A DNA stretch of 64,000 nucleotides from Oceanisphaera marina (GCF_014643915.1 NZ_BMKE01000011.1:46179-110178); one strand, 5' to 3'. Numbered from the stretch's first letter, positions 47,018 to 55,578 are shown. Made by a program: numbers and translations. Notes: generated from the sequence alone by a model not told the origin.

Positions 47018-47584
47018 TTAACGTTTAAGAATGGCGTTCCAGCTGGCATCAAGTAGTTGCTCATACAGGGCGTCATCGAGATCAATACACCCTTTGGTGC
47101 ATTTTTGTGTCAGCAGCATTAAATTTTCGAGTGCCAAAAAGCCCAGCAGCTCGGCCGGCATATCGCGAAACAAGCCGTTGATGCGCCCGCATTCAAAGAA
47201 CTCATACACAGGTTTAAAATAGCGCTCATCCATTTGCCGCTCTTCTTCCCGATTGAACAGGGGAGAAGCTTCATACTGCACGCGATAGCACAGGCTGTCG
47301 GGGCTGGCCTGTAAATGATGCATGGTATTGAGCCACAGCTGGCGAAACTGAGTATAGTTTGGTTCTTTGGCATCTACATTTTGCAAGATAGCAGCAGATG
47401 CACCACGCAGACGTTCTTCATGCAAACAGCGTAGTAGCGTCTCTTTATCGGCGAAATAACGATAAATGGTACCGATAGCCACATTGGCCTGCTTTGCCAC
47501 CTGTTGCATCGAGATGCCATGAAACCCCCGGCGGGCGATCAACGCCTCGGCGGAGCTTAAAATACGTTCGCGTTTGTCTGGCAT
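47018..47584 (-). CDS. TetR-family repressor of the RND efflux operon
   Basis: 188 residues. N-terminal TetR helix-turn-helix (ILSSAEALIARRGFHGISMQQVAKQANVAIGTIYRYFADKETLL, about 8-51) with a variable C-terminal ligand domain. It is the first gene of the efflux operon, and a perfect 20-bp palindrome overlaps its transcription start, so it very probably represses itself and the pump genes. The inducer is unknown. Confidence 0.92.
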   Translation of the reverse strand: MPDKRERILSSAEALIARRGFHGISMQQVAKQANVAIGTIYRYFADKETLLRCLHEERLRGASAAILQNVDAKEPNYTQFRQLWLNTMHHLQASPDSLCYRVQYEASPLFNREEERQMDERYFKPVYEFFECGRINGLFRDMPAELLGFLALENLMLLTQKCTKGCIDLDDALYEQLLDASWNAILKR

Positions 47585-47614
47585 AGCATTACCGTTATCA
47601 GGATAAAAAGGTAT

Positions 47615-47634
47615 ATGAATGAACGTTCATTCAT
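47615..47634. promoter_or_regulatory. TetR-family operator
   Basis: ATGAATGAACGTTCATTCAT is a perfect 20-bp palindrome, 31 bases before the tetR start codon and just downstream of the predicted transcription start, so binding would block initiation. The sequence resembles operators of AcrR-like regulators. Confidence 0.8.
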
Positions 47635-47642
47635 TTTGTGGG

Positions 47643-47670
47643 ATTTTAGGACTTTTCACCTATAAGTCAA
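47643..47670 (-). promoter_or_regulatory. Promoter of the TetR-RND operon
   Basis: Minus strand: -35 TTGACT (47665-47670), 16-base spacer, -10 TAAAAT (47643-47648). The operator lies immediately downstream. Confidence 0.7.
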
Positions 47671-47762
47671 TGACTCAACTAGCAAGCTGTTGTCAGTCTA
47701 GATAAAAAAATAGCCACACTGCCGATAAATGCATCACCCGCACTTTTGTTGTGAAAAAGTGC

Positions 47763-47791
47763 TGGACAATAAGGGGGCTGGGTCTTAGTAT
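47763..47791 (+). promoter_or_regulatory. Promoter of the tRNA operon
   Basis: -35 TGGACA (47763-47768), 17-base spacer, -10 TAGTAT (47786-47791), about 13 bases before the tRNA-Arg leader. An inverted repeat GCACTTTT/AAAAGTGC (47740-47762) sits directly upstream. Confidence 0.7.
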
Positions 47792-47810
47792 TCGCAGCGT
47801 CCAAATGCGA

Positions 47811-47887
<77 letters not shown>

Positions 47888-47920
47888 TCTATGCAGTTGG
47901 ACAAAGAAAAATTTGAAATG

Positions 47921-47996
47921 GTGACCGTAGCTCAGTTGGTAGAGTCCCGGATTGTGATTCCGGTTGTCGCGGGTTCGAGCCCCGTCGGTCACCCCA
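47921..47996 (+). tRNA. tRNA-His (anticodon GTG)
   Basis: Acceptor GTGACCG/CGGTCAC, anticodon stem CCGGA/TCCGG with GTG, encoded CCA. The base before it (47920) is G, able to provide the G-1 characteristic of tRNA-His opposite C73. Confidence 0.97.
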
Positions 47997-48029
47997 GTTT
48001 CAGGCTTCGGTCTGGAAGCAGTAGAATAT

Positions 48030-48115
48030 GCGAGGGTGGCGGAATTGGTAGACGCGCTAGCTTCAGGTGTTAGTGTCCTATGGATGTGGGGGTTCAAGTC
48101 CCCCCCTTCGCACCA
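48030..48115 (+). tRNA. tRNA-Leu (anticodon CAG)
   Basis: 86-base class II tRNA with long variable arm and encoded CCA. Anticodon stem CTAGC/GTTAG around CAG, acceptor GCGAGGG/CCTTCGC with one G-U pair. Confidence 0.95.
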
Positions 48116-48170
48116 CTGCTTCAATGAGTTGTAATTGTATTCTAACGGAGTACAATGCAGAAAGTTAAAA

Positions 48171-48236
48171 CGGCGTTTAGCGCAGCTTGGTATCGCATCT
48201 CGTGTTTTGGGATTAAGCGGACCAGAGGGTGCGACC
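48171..48236 (+). pseudogene. Degenerate tRNA-Pro copy 1
   Basis: The first 21 bases equal the intact tRNA-Pro genes downstream. The anticodon arm then carries extra sequence (CTCGTGT...TAAGCGG around the TTGGGA core), the T-arm is lost and no CCA end remains. It lies inside the tRNA operon, just before the intact copies. Confidence 0.8.
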
Positions 48237-48267
48237 CGATGGTAGTTCAAGAGTTAAGAGTAAATTT

Positions 48268-48344
<77 letters not shown>

Positions 48345-48387
48345 ATTCCAAAATCAGCGAAGCTGGTTTGCAGTAAAAAGTTAAAAA

Positions 48388-48464
<77 letters not shown>

Positions 48465-48467
48465 ATT

Positions 48468-48498
48468 AAAAAGCCAGCTCAAGTAGCTGGCTTTTTTT
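48468..48498 (+). terminator. Terminator of the tRNA operon
   Basis: AAAAAGCCAGCT (48468-48479), loop CAAGT, AGCTGGCTTTTTTT (48485-48498). Confidence 0.93.
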
Positions 48499-48515
48499 CG
48501 TCTGCATTTTAGGTA

Positions 48516-48631
48516 AAGGGTGATGCGTAAAGAGTGAAGGGCAAAACCAAGCCAAGACAAACACCGCCCCTTGCTGGGCTGGACCTTGTATCTCGCACTC
48601 TCTGCACTCTTCCCCTTTACGCTTCACCCTT
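48516..48631. repeat. Inverted repeat between tRNA-Pro gene and its decayed copy
   Basis: AAGGGTGATGCGTAAAG (48516-48532) and CTTTACGCTTCACCCTT (48615-48631) are complementary at 16 of 17 positions. The 82 bases between show no gene. Confidence 0.65.
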
Positions 48632-48640
48632 CACGGTATT

Positions 48641-48751
48641 AAGCGCATCTCGTGTCTTGGGAGTAAGCGGGGCCAGAGAGGGTGTTTCGCAGGTTCGAAT
48701 CCTGCAACATCGAGCACTTCAAAAACCAGCTTAACGGCTGTTTTTTCGTCT
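48641..48751 (+). pseudogene. Degenerate tRNA-Pro copy 2 with decayed terminator
   Basis: Lacks the 5' acceptor and D-arm start. The anticodon arm has the same extra bases as degenerate copy 1 (CTCGTGT, TAAGCGG). The T-arm CGCAGGTTCGAATCCTGCAA is intact, but the 3' end reads CATCGAGCA instead of CGCCGACCA. After it comes a decayed version of the operon terminator (ACCAGC...GGCTGTTTTTT) and the same CGTCTGC that follows the real one. Confidence 0.75.
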
Positions 48752-48775
48752 GCGATTTACATAATTGTCAAAAAA

Positions 48776-48823
48776 TCTCTAAGCGCAGCTTGATAACGCA
48801 CCTTGTTACTCAGAAACAAGCAG
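48776..48823 (+). pseudogene. tRNA-Pro 5' fragment
   Basis: CGCAGCTTGATAACGCACC and the next bases match the D-arm and the start of the anticodon arm of the tRNA-Pro genes with a few changes; nothing of the 3' half remains. Confidence 0.45.
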
Positions 48824-48882
48824 GACTTGGCGGCGAAATAGCCATACAATGGCGTTAACTCTCTGCAGATCATGGCAATATC

Positions 48883-49701
48883 ATGACCGAAGAAATCAAA
48901 CATAAGAAAACGAAAGCTGCCAAAACGGGCAGCAGTACCCAAGTGCAGTCTCTTTCTCGTGCGTTATTGCTGCTTGAGTGTTTGGCCGCCTCCGATATGG
49001 GGATGTCACTTACCGAGGTGGCCAATAGCCTGGGGTTGGCACCTTCTACTGCCCATCGCTTGCTGAACAGCTTGCGCAGCCACGACTTTGTGGACGTAGA
49101 CGACACGCAAGGGTTGTGGAGCATAGGCGTGAATGCCTTTGCGGTAGGTAATGCCTACCTGAAAAAGCGCGATGTGATCGCTCAATCGCGGCCCTTTATG
49201 AAGCGCCTGGTGGCGGATACCGGCGAAACCTCCAATCTGGCGATACTAGAGAAAGACCGAGTAGTCTATGTGGGCCAGGTGGAATCGCCGCAAACCATGC
49301 GCATGGTGGTGTCACTGGGCAGCAGTTCGCCACTGCATGCATCTGGCGTGGGCAAGGCGCTATTATCGGTAGTGCCGGCCAAAGAGGTCATGTCACTCAT
49401 CAAAAAAACCGAGATGGAGGCATTTACCGCCCATACCATTACCAATGCCGAACAGTTCGCCGAAGAATTGCGCCTTATCAAGCAACAGGGCTACTCGCTG
49501 GACGATGAAGAGCAATTTGAAGGTCTGCGTTGTATTGCCGCCAATATTTATAACGAATACGGCGAAGCGGTCGCTGCTATCTCTATCTCCGGACCCGCAG
49601 TACGCGTGAAGCGCGAACGGTTAGATCACTTGAGCCAGCAGGTCATGGATGCTGCCCAGGAGGCCACTCAGGCCATCGGCGGCAAAGTTCCTAAAAAATA
49701 A
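48883..49701 (+). CDS. IclR-family transcriptional regulator (AllR-like)
   Basis: 272 residues. N-terminal winged helix (SLTEVANSLGLAPSTAHRLLNSLRSHDFV) and a C-terminal IclR effector domain (SSPLHASGVGKALL, DDEEQFEGLRCIAANIYNEYGEAVAAISISGP), aligning with E. coli AllR, which represses gcl and allantoin genes and is released by glyoxylate. The glyoxylate genes glxR-hyi-gcl lie downstream on the opposite strand with the polyamine and transporter genes between, so AllR-like control is plausible but not proven. No strong ribosome site precedes ATG 48883. Confidence 0.85.
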   Translation: MTEEIKHKKTKAAKTGSSTQVQSLSRALLLLECLAASDMGMSLTEVANSLGLAPSTAHRLLNSLRSHDFVDVDDTQGLWSIGVNAFAVGNAYLKKRDVIAQSRPFMKRLVADTGETSNLAILEKDRVVYVGQVESPQTMRMVVSLGSSSPLHASGVGKALLSVVPAKEVMSLIKKTEMEAFTAHTITNAEQFAEELRLIKQQGYSLDDEEQFEGLRCIAANIYNEYGEAVAAISISGPAVRVKRERLDHLSQQVMDAAQEATQAIGGKVPKK

Positions 49702-49707
49702 AAACAT

Positions 49708-49880
49708 CTTCGCAACGGAATCCACGGAACCCACTGAAAGTTAAGATAAAGATTAGGGCGAATGTTTACTGGGTCATAACTTCGGCCTGACAAGATAAGG
49801 GCTCTCTACCTATTTGTTTTATTCGTCCGTGGTTTCTGTGCTTTTCGTAGTAAAGAGGTGTGGCAAAAAATGCTCTTTGA
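49708..49880. repeat. Dispersed repeat element, copy B
   Basis: Related to the element at 34973-35121: AACGGAATCCACGGA near the left end, TTCGTCCGTGGTTTCTGTG near the right, then GTGGCAAAAAATGC. The right arm of the terminal inverted repeat is degraded (CTTTTCGTAG). It fills most of the 260-base gap between the IclR gene and the next terminator. Confidence 0.7.
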
Positions 49881-49908
49881 GTTTTATGACTTAAAGTTGC
49901 TTCAACGC

Positions 49909-49942
49909 ATAAAAAAGGCCAGTCCGGTGGACTGGCCTTTTT
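49909..49942 (-). terminator. Terminator of the carboxynorspermidine operon
   Basis: AAAGGCCAGTCC (49914-49925), loop GGT, GGACTGGCCTTT (49929-49940) with A- and T-runs on both sides; symmetric, so it also serves the IclR side. Confidence 0.92.
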
Positions 49943-49961
49943 GATCATCAAGCGGCTGGGC

Positions 49962-51200
49962 TTAGAAGCTCAGCGGGCGATCGCCTTGTTCGTCTTTAAT
50001 GCGCGTTGGCAGACCCATTTCATTCAACAGATTGATAAACGGACGGTGCGGCAGCTCTTCTACGTTGACCATGCGCGATACATCCCACTCACCAGTGGCG
50101 ATCAGCATGGCAGCCGCGACCGGTGGTACGCCGGCGGTGTAGGAAATCCCCTGGCTGCCTACTTCGGCATAGGCTTCTTCATGGTCGGCTACGTTATAGA
50201 TAAAGACTTCTTTGTCCTTGCCGTCTTTTTTACCCTTGACCACATCGCCAATACAGGTTTTGCCGGTGTAGTCGGGGGCCAGTGAAGACGGATCGGGCAG
50301 CACGGCTTTAACCACTTTCAGGGGCACCACTTGCTGGCCTTCGGCGGTCGTTACGGGTTGCTCGGACAGCAATCCCAAGTTGTTGAGTATGGTGAATACG
50401 TTGATGTAGTGTTCACCAAAGCCCATCCAGAAACGCACGTTGGGCACATCCAGATTTTGCGACAGTGAATGCACTTCGTCGTGACCGGTCATGTAGCTGG
50501 TTTGGCTACCTACCACCGGCAGATCGTCGGTGCGCTTCACCTCGAACATCTTGTTCTGCACCCACTCGCGGTTCTGCCATGACCAGACGCGACCGGTAAA
50601 TTCACGGAAGTTGATTTCCGGGTCGAAGTTGGTGGCAAAGTAGCGGCCGTGGCTGCCGGCGTTGATGTCGATGATGTCGATGGAATCAACGCTGTCGAAA
50701 TATTCTTTTACGGCGGCGGCGGCATAGGTATTCACTACGCCCGGATCGAAGCCTACACCCAAAATAGCGGTAATGCCCTTGTCGGCACACAGCTGCTTGC
50801 GTTTCCACTCGTAGTTGGCATACCAGGGTGGATTTTCGCAGATTTTGGTCGGATCTTCGTGAATAGCGGTATCAAGGTAAGCGACACCGGCTTCAATGCA
50901 CGCCTGCAGCACCGACATATTGATGAAAGCCGAACCGACATTGATCACCATTTGCGACTGTGTTTTGTCAATCAACGCCTTGGTGGCTTCAATATCGAGC
51001 GCATCCAATGCGTGAGCTTGCAATTCACCGGCAGTTTTCAAACTGCCCTTTTCCCGTACGCTGTCGACAATCTGCTGACACTTTTCGACAGTGCGCGAGG
51101 CGATGTGGATGTTACCCAGAACATCATTATGTTGCGCGCACTTGTGTGCTACGACTTGGGCGACACCACCGGCACCAATAATCAGAACATTTTTCTTCAT
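49962..51200 (-). CDS. Carboxynorspermidine synthase (saccharopine dehydrogenase family)
   Basis: 412 residues, the size of Vibrio carboxynorspermidine dehydrogenase. N-terminal NADPH-binding Rossmann motif IIGAGGVAQVVAHKCA, then LDTAIHEDP and GVGFDPGVVNTYAA typical of the family. It reductively condenses aspartate semialdehyde with a diamine to give carboxy(nor)spermidine. It follows the decarboxylase gene nspC by 52 bases, forming the complete alternative spermidine/norspermidine route. Confidence 0.93.
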   Translation of the reverse strand: MKKNVLIIGAGGVAQVVAHKCAQHNDVLGNIHIASRTVEKCQQIVDSVREKGSLKTAGELQAHALDALDIEATKALIDKTQSQMVINVGSAFINMSVLQACIEAGVAYLDTAIHEDPTKICENPPWYANYEWKRKQLCADKGITAILGVGFDPGVVNTYAAAAVKEYFDSVDSIDIIDINAGSHGRYFATNFDPEINFREFTGRVWSWQNREWVQNKMFEVKRTDDLPVVGSQTSYMTGHDEVHSLSQNLDVPNVRFWMGFGEHYINVFTILNNLGLLSEQPVTTAEGQQVVPLKVVKAVLPDPSSLAPDYTGKTCIGDVVKGKKDGKDKEVFIYNVADHEEAYAEVGSQGISYTAGVPPVAAAMLIATGEWDVSRMVNVEELPHRPFINLLNEMGLPTRIKDEQGDRPLSF

Positions 51201-51252
51201 TTTCTTCCTCTAACCGCCTCCTTGAAAGGCTTTGTTATGGTTGATTAATGCC

Positions 51253-52356
51253 TCAAGAGAGGCTGTTGACAAAGTCGTCGAAACTAAACTCCTTAACCAG
51301 CTCTACACTACCGTCGAGCTGACGTATGGCAATGGCGGGCATTTTCACGCCATTGAACCAGTTTTTCTTTACCATTGTGTAACCGGCGGCGTCGATAAAC
51401 GACAAACGATCACCTACCTTGAGCGGCTGCTCAAACTTGAATTCACCAAAAATATCGCCGGCCAGGCAGGATTTTCCGCACACCATGTATTCATGTTCGC
51501 CGTTATTGGGCGCCATTTTGGCGGACTCGCGATAAATCAGTAGATCCAGCATGTGCGCTTCAATCGAGCTGTCCACTATGGCCAGTTGTTTGCCATTGTA
51601 GAGAGTATCCAGCACGGTCACTTCTAGCGAGGTGGTCATGGTAATGGACGCTTCACCTGGCTCAAGATACAGCTGCACGCCGTAGCGTTCGGAAAAGGCC
51701 TTAAGGCGGGCACAGAAGAGATCGAGCGGATAGCCATCACCGGTAAAGTGAATGCCGCCCCCCAGGCTGACCCAGTTGATCTGCGGCTGTTCCAGCAGGC
51801 TGCCAAATTTGTTTTCTATTTCGGTCAGCATCTGATCGAACAAGGAAAAATCGTTGTTCTCGCAGTTATTGTGGATCATGAAACCGGATATCTGGTCGAG
51901 CACCAGGCTCACCTTGTCGGCATCCCATTCGCCTAAACGGCTAAAGGGGCGCGATGGGTCGGCGATTAAAAAGGCAGAGCTGGACACGCCCGGGTTTAAG
52001 CGCAAACCGCGCACATGCGCCGCCGACTCATCGGCAAACCGTTCCAACTGACCAATGGAGTTGAAAATAATCTTGTCGGAGTGGGCCAACACTTCGGCTA
52101 TTTCGTCGTCGGCATAGGCCACGCTGTAGGCGTGGGTTTCGCCGGCAAACTTGAGTTTGCCGAGCTTGACTTCGTTTAGCGAGGACGAAGTGGTGCCGTC
52201 CATGTATTGGCTCATCAGGTCGAATACCGACCAGGTGGCAAAACATTTCAGCGCCAGCAGCGCCTTGGCTCCAGAGTGTTCACGCACATAGGCGATCTTC
52301 TCCATGTTGCGCAGCAGTGCGGCTTTATCGATGAGATAGTACGGCGTCTTAATCAC
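51253..52356 (-). CDS. nspC: Carboxynorspermidine decarboxylase NspC
   Basis: 367 residues, a PLP-dependent fold III (alanine racemase-like) decarboxylase. The PLP-binding Lys is K37 in LLALKCFATWSVF, the Gly-rich phosphate loop is SLGGGIHFTG, and the catalytic Cys lies in YMVCGKSCLAGD. It converts carboxy(nor)spermidine to (nor)spermidine. The start is GTG at 52356 with AGAGG upstream. It is first in a two-gene operon; a -10 TATAAT lies about 65 bases upstream, next to a long inverted repeat. In Vibrio this enzyme affects biofilm formation. Confidence 0.95.
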   Translation of the reverse strand: MIKTPYYLIDKAALLRNMEKIAYVREHSGAKALLALKCFATWSVFDLMSQYMDGTTSSSLNEVKLGKLKFAGETHAYSVAYADDEIAEVLAHSDKIIFNSIGQLERFADESAAHVRGLRLNPGVSSSAFLIADPSRPFSRLGEWDADKVSLVLDQISGFMIHNNCENNDFSLFDQMLTEIENKFGSLLEQPQINWVSLGGGIHFTGDGYPLDLFCARLKAFSERYGVQLYLEPGEASITMTTSLEVTVLDTLYNGKQLAIVDSSIEAHMLDLLIYRESAKMAPNNGEHEYMVCGKSCLAGDIFGEFKFEQPLKVGDRLSFIDAAGYTMVKKNWFNGVKMPAIAIRQLDGSVELVKEFSFDDFVNSLS

Positions 52357-52419
52357 CAGGGCATACCCTCTTACTCGGTTTAACCACCCGGCGATAGCAC
52401 GGGAAATTTAAAGCGCACG

Positions 52420-52484
52420 ATTATAGTGGAAAGGGCGTACTGCTTCGAGCAAAAAGTGTCGGTATACTTTTTGTTCGAAGCAGT
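52420..52484 (-). promoter_or_regulatory. nspC promoter -10 box with adjacent long inverted repeat
   Basis: TATAAT on the minus strand at 52420-52425. Immediately upstream, a near-perfect 46-base inverted repeat (52439-52484): ACTGCTTCGA-g-CAAAAAGT, 8-base loop, ACTTTTTG-t-TCGAAGCAGT. The -35 position falls in one arm and has no -35 match, which suggests the repeat is an operator or activator site. Confidence 0.55.
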
Positions 52485-52535
52485 TATAGGAGAACAGGTT
52501 TCGTTCAGACCCCGGTGTGCGCACATCCAGCGACT

Positions 52536-52560
52536 AAAAAGGCCTCCCGCAGGAGGCCTT
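52536..52560 (-). terminator. Terminator of the YfcC-type transporter gene
   Basis: AAGGCCTCC (52539-52547), loop CGCA, GGAGGCCTT (52552-52560); T-run on the minus strand from 52540 down. It lies 21 bases after the transporter stop. Confidence 0.85.
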
Positions 52561-52580
52561 GTGAAATAATGATAACTCAG

Positions 52581-54035
52581 TTAGCCAACCCACTGGGTGA
52601 CTTGAGCAAAAATCAGAAAGCCCATGGCAATGGTAATCCAGACTACGAACAGGGGCAGGAAGAACTTGACCCATTTGTTCCAGGACACGCCGGCCAAGGC
52701 TAGAGTCGCCATGAAGTAACCCGAAGTCGGATATAGAATATTGCCCAGCCCATCACCCAGCTGATAAGCCAGTACGGCGGTTTGACGAGTCACGCCAACC
52801 AGGTCTGCCAACGGAGCCATAATGGGCATGGTCACCAGTGCCTGGCCACTGCCTGATGGGATGACAAAGTTAAAGCCGAGTTGGGCGATAAACATGCCAA
52901 TAGCGGAGAAAATAGCTGGAAAGCCACCTACCAGGTTACCCAGGCTATAAACCAGGGTATCCATGATCTGACCATCTTCCAATATTACCGCCACCGCTCG
53001 GGCGATACCGCAAATCATGGCGCCGACCAGTACGTCTCGGAAACCTTCGTTGAAGCCTTCACTGATTTCTTCGGTTTTAAGACCGGCAATCAGACCGACT
53101 ACCACGCCCATGATGACAAACAGACCGGCCATTTCCATCATGAACCAGCCGCGGGTCATTACACCCCAAACCAGTAATGCGAAGAAACCGAAGGCGGCGA
53201 GAGAGGCCCATTTCTGACGAGTTGTAGCGGTAAGCGTTTTCTCGCTGGCACTGTGTAGATACCGGTTTCGTTTTTCCTGTTCCTTGGCATCATCGCCCAT
53301 CAGGCTCAGTTCTGGATTATTACGTACCTTGAGTGCATAGCGGGTCACATAAAAGATACCGACCAGCAAGATGACGGCAAACGCCAGGGCGCGTAGTAGC
53401 ATGCCTGAGTAGATAGGCAGATCGGCCAGCTGTTGGCCCAGGCCGGTATTAATGGGGTTCAGTATACCGGTGGCAAAGCCGGCAGTAGTGGCACAGAGGG
53501 CCACGCCGGCTGCGGTGATGGAGTCGAAACGCAGCGCTATCATCAGCGGCAGTATGACGGGCACATACACCAGCGCCAGTTCCTGGGTGCCGATAAGGGT
53601 GGCGATCACCGCAAACGTGGTCATCAATACCGGAATAATCACTATGGTGTTGTTGGCAAAGCGGCGAGTGAGCTTGTCGACGCCGATTTCGATAATGCCG
53701 GTGCGGCGCAGCACCATGAACATGCCGCCGATCATAAAGGTGAAAAACACCACAGTGCCGGCATCCATCAATCCCTTGGGAATGGCCAGCATAAAGTCGA
53801 CGGGGCCAACCGGAGTCGATTCGATTACCTGGTAGGAGCTGGGGTCTATGGTCGTGCGACCATTGGGGCCGGGCACACGATCATACTGACCCGCAGGAAC
53901 TATATAGGTCAGTACGGCGGCAATGGCGATGAACACAAACAAGATGACGTAGATATGCGGCATTTCGAACGATTTTTTGTTCTTTTTTACCGTATCACCT
54001 GACAGTCGATCTACCTGAGAAGTGGGCTCTATCAT
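52581..54035 (-). CDS. YfcC-family (basic amino acid/C4-dicarboxylate type) membrane transporter
   Basis: 484 residues with 11-12 transmembrane segments, matching the YfcC/DcuC-like family (start MPHIYVILFVFIAIAAVLTYIVPAGQYDR and the motif NFVIPSGSGQALVTMPIMAPLADLVGV). Members are annotated as arginine/ornithine or dicarboxylate carriers; the substrate here is unknown. ATG at 54035 is chosen for the GGGAAAGAG before it; ATG 54053 is an alternative. It lies between glyoxylate and polyamine genes on the same strand, with its own promoter and terminator. Confidence 0.88.
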   Translation of the reverse strand: MIEPTSQVDRLSGDTVKKNKKSFEMPHIYVILFVFIAIAAVLTYIVPAGQYDRVPGPNGRTTIDPSSYQVIESTPVGPVDFMLAIPKGLMDAGTVVFFTFMIGGMFMVLRRTGIIEIGVDKLTRRFANNTIVIIPVLMTTFAVIATLIGTQELALVYVPVILPLMIALRFDSITAAGVALCATTAGFATGILNPINTGLGQQLADLPIYSGMLLRALAFAVILLVGIFYVTRYALKVRNNPELSLMGDDAKEQEKRNRYLHSASEKTLTATTRQKWASLAAFGFFALLVWGVMTRGWFMMEMAGLFVIMGVVVGLIAGLKTEEISEGFNEGFRDVLVGAMICGIARAVAVILEDGQIMDTLVYSLGNLVGGFPAIFSAIGMFIAQLGFNFVIPSGSGQALVTMPIMAPLADLVGVTRQTAVLAYQLGDGLGNILYPTSGYFMATLALAGVSWNKWVKFFLPLFVVWITIAMGFLIFAQVTQWVG

Positions 54036-54584
54036 GATTCTCTTTCCCTGCATCAAGCACTGTATAAATTTATTTAATCGTTAAGGTGCTAACGCGTAGA
54101 CACCACCTTTCGCTCATTTATTTACGAGACATCATGGCGACATGCTGGCTCGGGAGCATTAATAAAGTCTTGTTAACAATTTAGCAACGATAGATGAAGG
54201 ATATTTACGTATTGTGTAACCGAGGTTATAAATTTGCATGCCGACAGTGGCATAGCTCTGAAAACTATGAAGGGGAAAAATCGCCGGTGTTTAAATAACA
54301 AGCATGTGACGGCTACTCGCGTCAGTTCAGTAAAGGGCTGTGACTGGTAAGCTCTAAAGGAGTCTTGTTTGAATTTTTCTCTTGGCGAGATAATGCGGGT
54401 GTATGGCGAGGGCAGTAGGAGGTGGATATTGTGACTAGCAGATGGCTGTGTTTAAAGAGGCGGGGCAGCACAAGCGATAATTAAGACCTAACACAAAGCC
54501 CCCTGAGTGAAAGCTCGTACTTATCGTTGCCTGCCCCAATTCTTACTTGCCCGTCAGTGCTACACCAACGGGCAGGTAGCGGGC
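54036..54584. other. 549-base gap between glxR and the YfcC-type gene
   Basis: AT-rich and without a credible gene on either strand. It contains the transporter promoter region and, near its right end, a hairpin TGCCCGT (54548-54554)/ACGGGCA (54568-54574) just after the glxR stop that may end the glyoxylate operon although no T-tract follows. Nothing else was recognised. Confidence 0.6.
54159..54187 (-). promoter_or_regulatory. Candidate promoter of the YfcC-type transporter
   Basis: Minus strand -35 TTGCTA (54182-54187), 17-base spacer, -10 TATTAA (54159-54164). The palindrome TTGTTAACAA (54170-54179) lies between the two boxes and could be an operator. Confidence 0.4.
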
Positions 54585-55472
54585 TTACTCGCCGCGGATA
54601 TTGTGGTTGGCCAGGTGCTCAAGCGCCTTAACCAGACCAGAGTGATCCCAACCAGCACCGCCCAGGGCGTTACAAGTGTTGAACAACTCTTGTGCGCCGG
54701 CAGTGTTAGGCAGAGAAACACCCAGTTCACGTGCGCCAGTCAGAGCCAGGTTCAGGTCTTTCTGGTGCAGTGCAATACGGAAACCTGGGTCGAAAGTACC
54801 CTTAACCATACGCTCGCCGTGCACTTCCAGGATCTTGGAAGAAGCGAAACCGCCCATCAGTGCTTCACGCACCTTGGCAGGATCGGCACCGGCTTTAGAA
54901 GCAAATACCAGGGCTTCTGCAACGGCTTCAATGTTCAGAGCAACAATGATCTGGTTAGCCACTTTAGTAGTCTGACCGTCACCGTTACCGCCTACCAGAG
55001 TAATGTTCTTACCCATGATTTCGAACAGAGGCTTGATCTTGTCGAACACAGACTGCTCGCCGCCAACCATGATGGTCAGAGTGGCGTTGATAGCACCAAC
55101 TTCGCCGCCAGATACTGGAGCATCCAGGTAGTCTGCGCCAGTTTCGTTAACGCGCTTGGCGATAACTTTGGTAGCAATCGGAGAGATAGAAGACATGTCT
55201 ACTACGATTTTGCCAGCAGTCAGGCCTTCGGCTACGCCGTTCTCACCGAACAGTACGTCTTCAACCTGTGGGGTATCGGGCACCATGGTAATGATAACGT
55301 CGGCAGCTTCAGCAACGGCTTTAGGCGTGGCCAGGGCAATGCCCTTGTCATTCACCAGGTCAGCAGGTGCTGCGTTGAAGTGCTCAGAGAAATACAGAGT
55401 GTAACCTGCTTTTTGCAGGTTCTCAGCCATGGGCTTGCCCATGATACCGGTACCGATAAAACCAATTTTCAT
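54585..55472 (-). CDS. glxR: Tartronate semialdehyde reductase GlxR
   Basis: 295 residues, beta-hydroxyacid dehydrogenase family. N-terminal NAD(P)H motif GFIGTGIMGKPMAENLQKAGY, substrate motif DAPVSGGEVGA, and catalytic Lys in GDGQTTKVANQIIV. It reduces tartronate semialdehyde to D-glycerate. ATG 55472 has AAGGAA upstream; the longer open frame upstream is not supported. Last gene of the gcl-hyi-glxR set; the 106-base gap to hyi contains two small hairpins (GATGCC/GGCATC and GTGCTG/CAGCAC). Confidence 0.94.
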   Translation of the reverse strand: MKIGFIGTGIMGKPMAENLQKAGYTLYFSEHFNAAPADLVNDKGIALATPKAVAEAADVIITMVPDTPQVEDVLFGENGVAEGLTAGKIVVDMSSISPIATKVIAKRVNETGADYLDAPVSGGEVGAINATLTIMVGGEQSVFDKIKPLFEIMGKNITLVGGNGDGQTTKVANQIIVALNIEAVAEALVFASKAGADPAKVREALMGGFASSKILEVHGERMVKGTFDPGFRIALHQKDLNLALTGARELGVSLPNTAGAQELFNTCNALGGAGWDHSGLVKALEHLANHNIRGE

Positions 55473-55578
55473 CGTAAGTTCCTTTTTAGCTTGTGGGGAC
55501 AGCAGATGCCAGGCCATTCAATGCCGGCATCCGCAACCTTGAAGATATGCAGTGCTGTTTAAGCAGCACAGTCCGGAT

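Noticed and set aside
54159-54187. Sigma-54 promoter before the YfcC-type gene (TGGCTC near 54146)
   Set aside because: GG and GC spacing does not fit the -24/-12 rule.
54507-55562. 351-residue open frame antisense to glxR
   Set aside because: glxR on the other strand is full length with all motifs; the antisense protein has no recognisable features.
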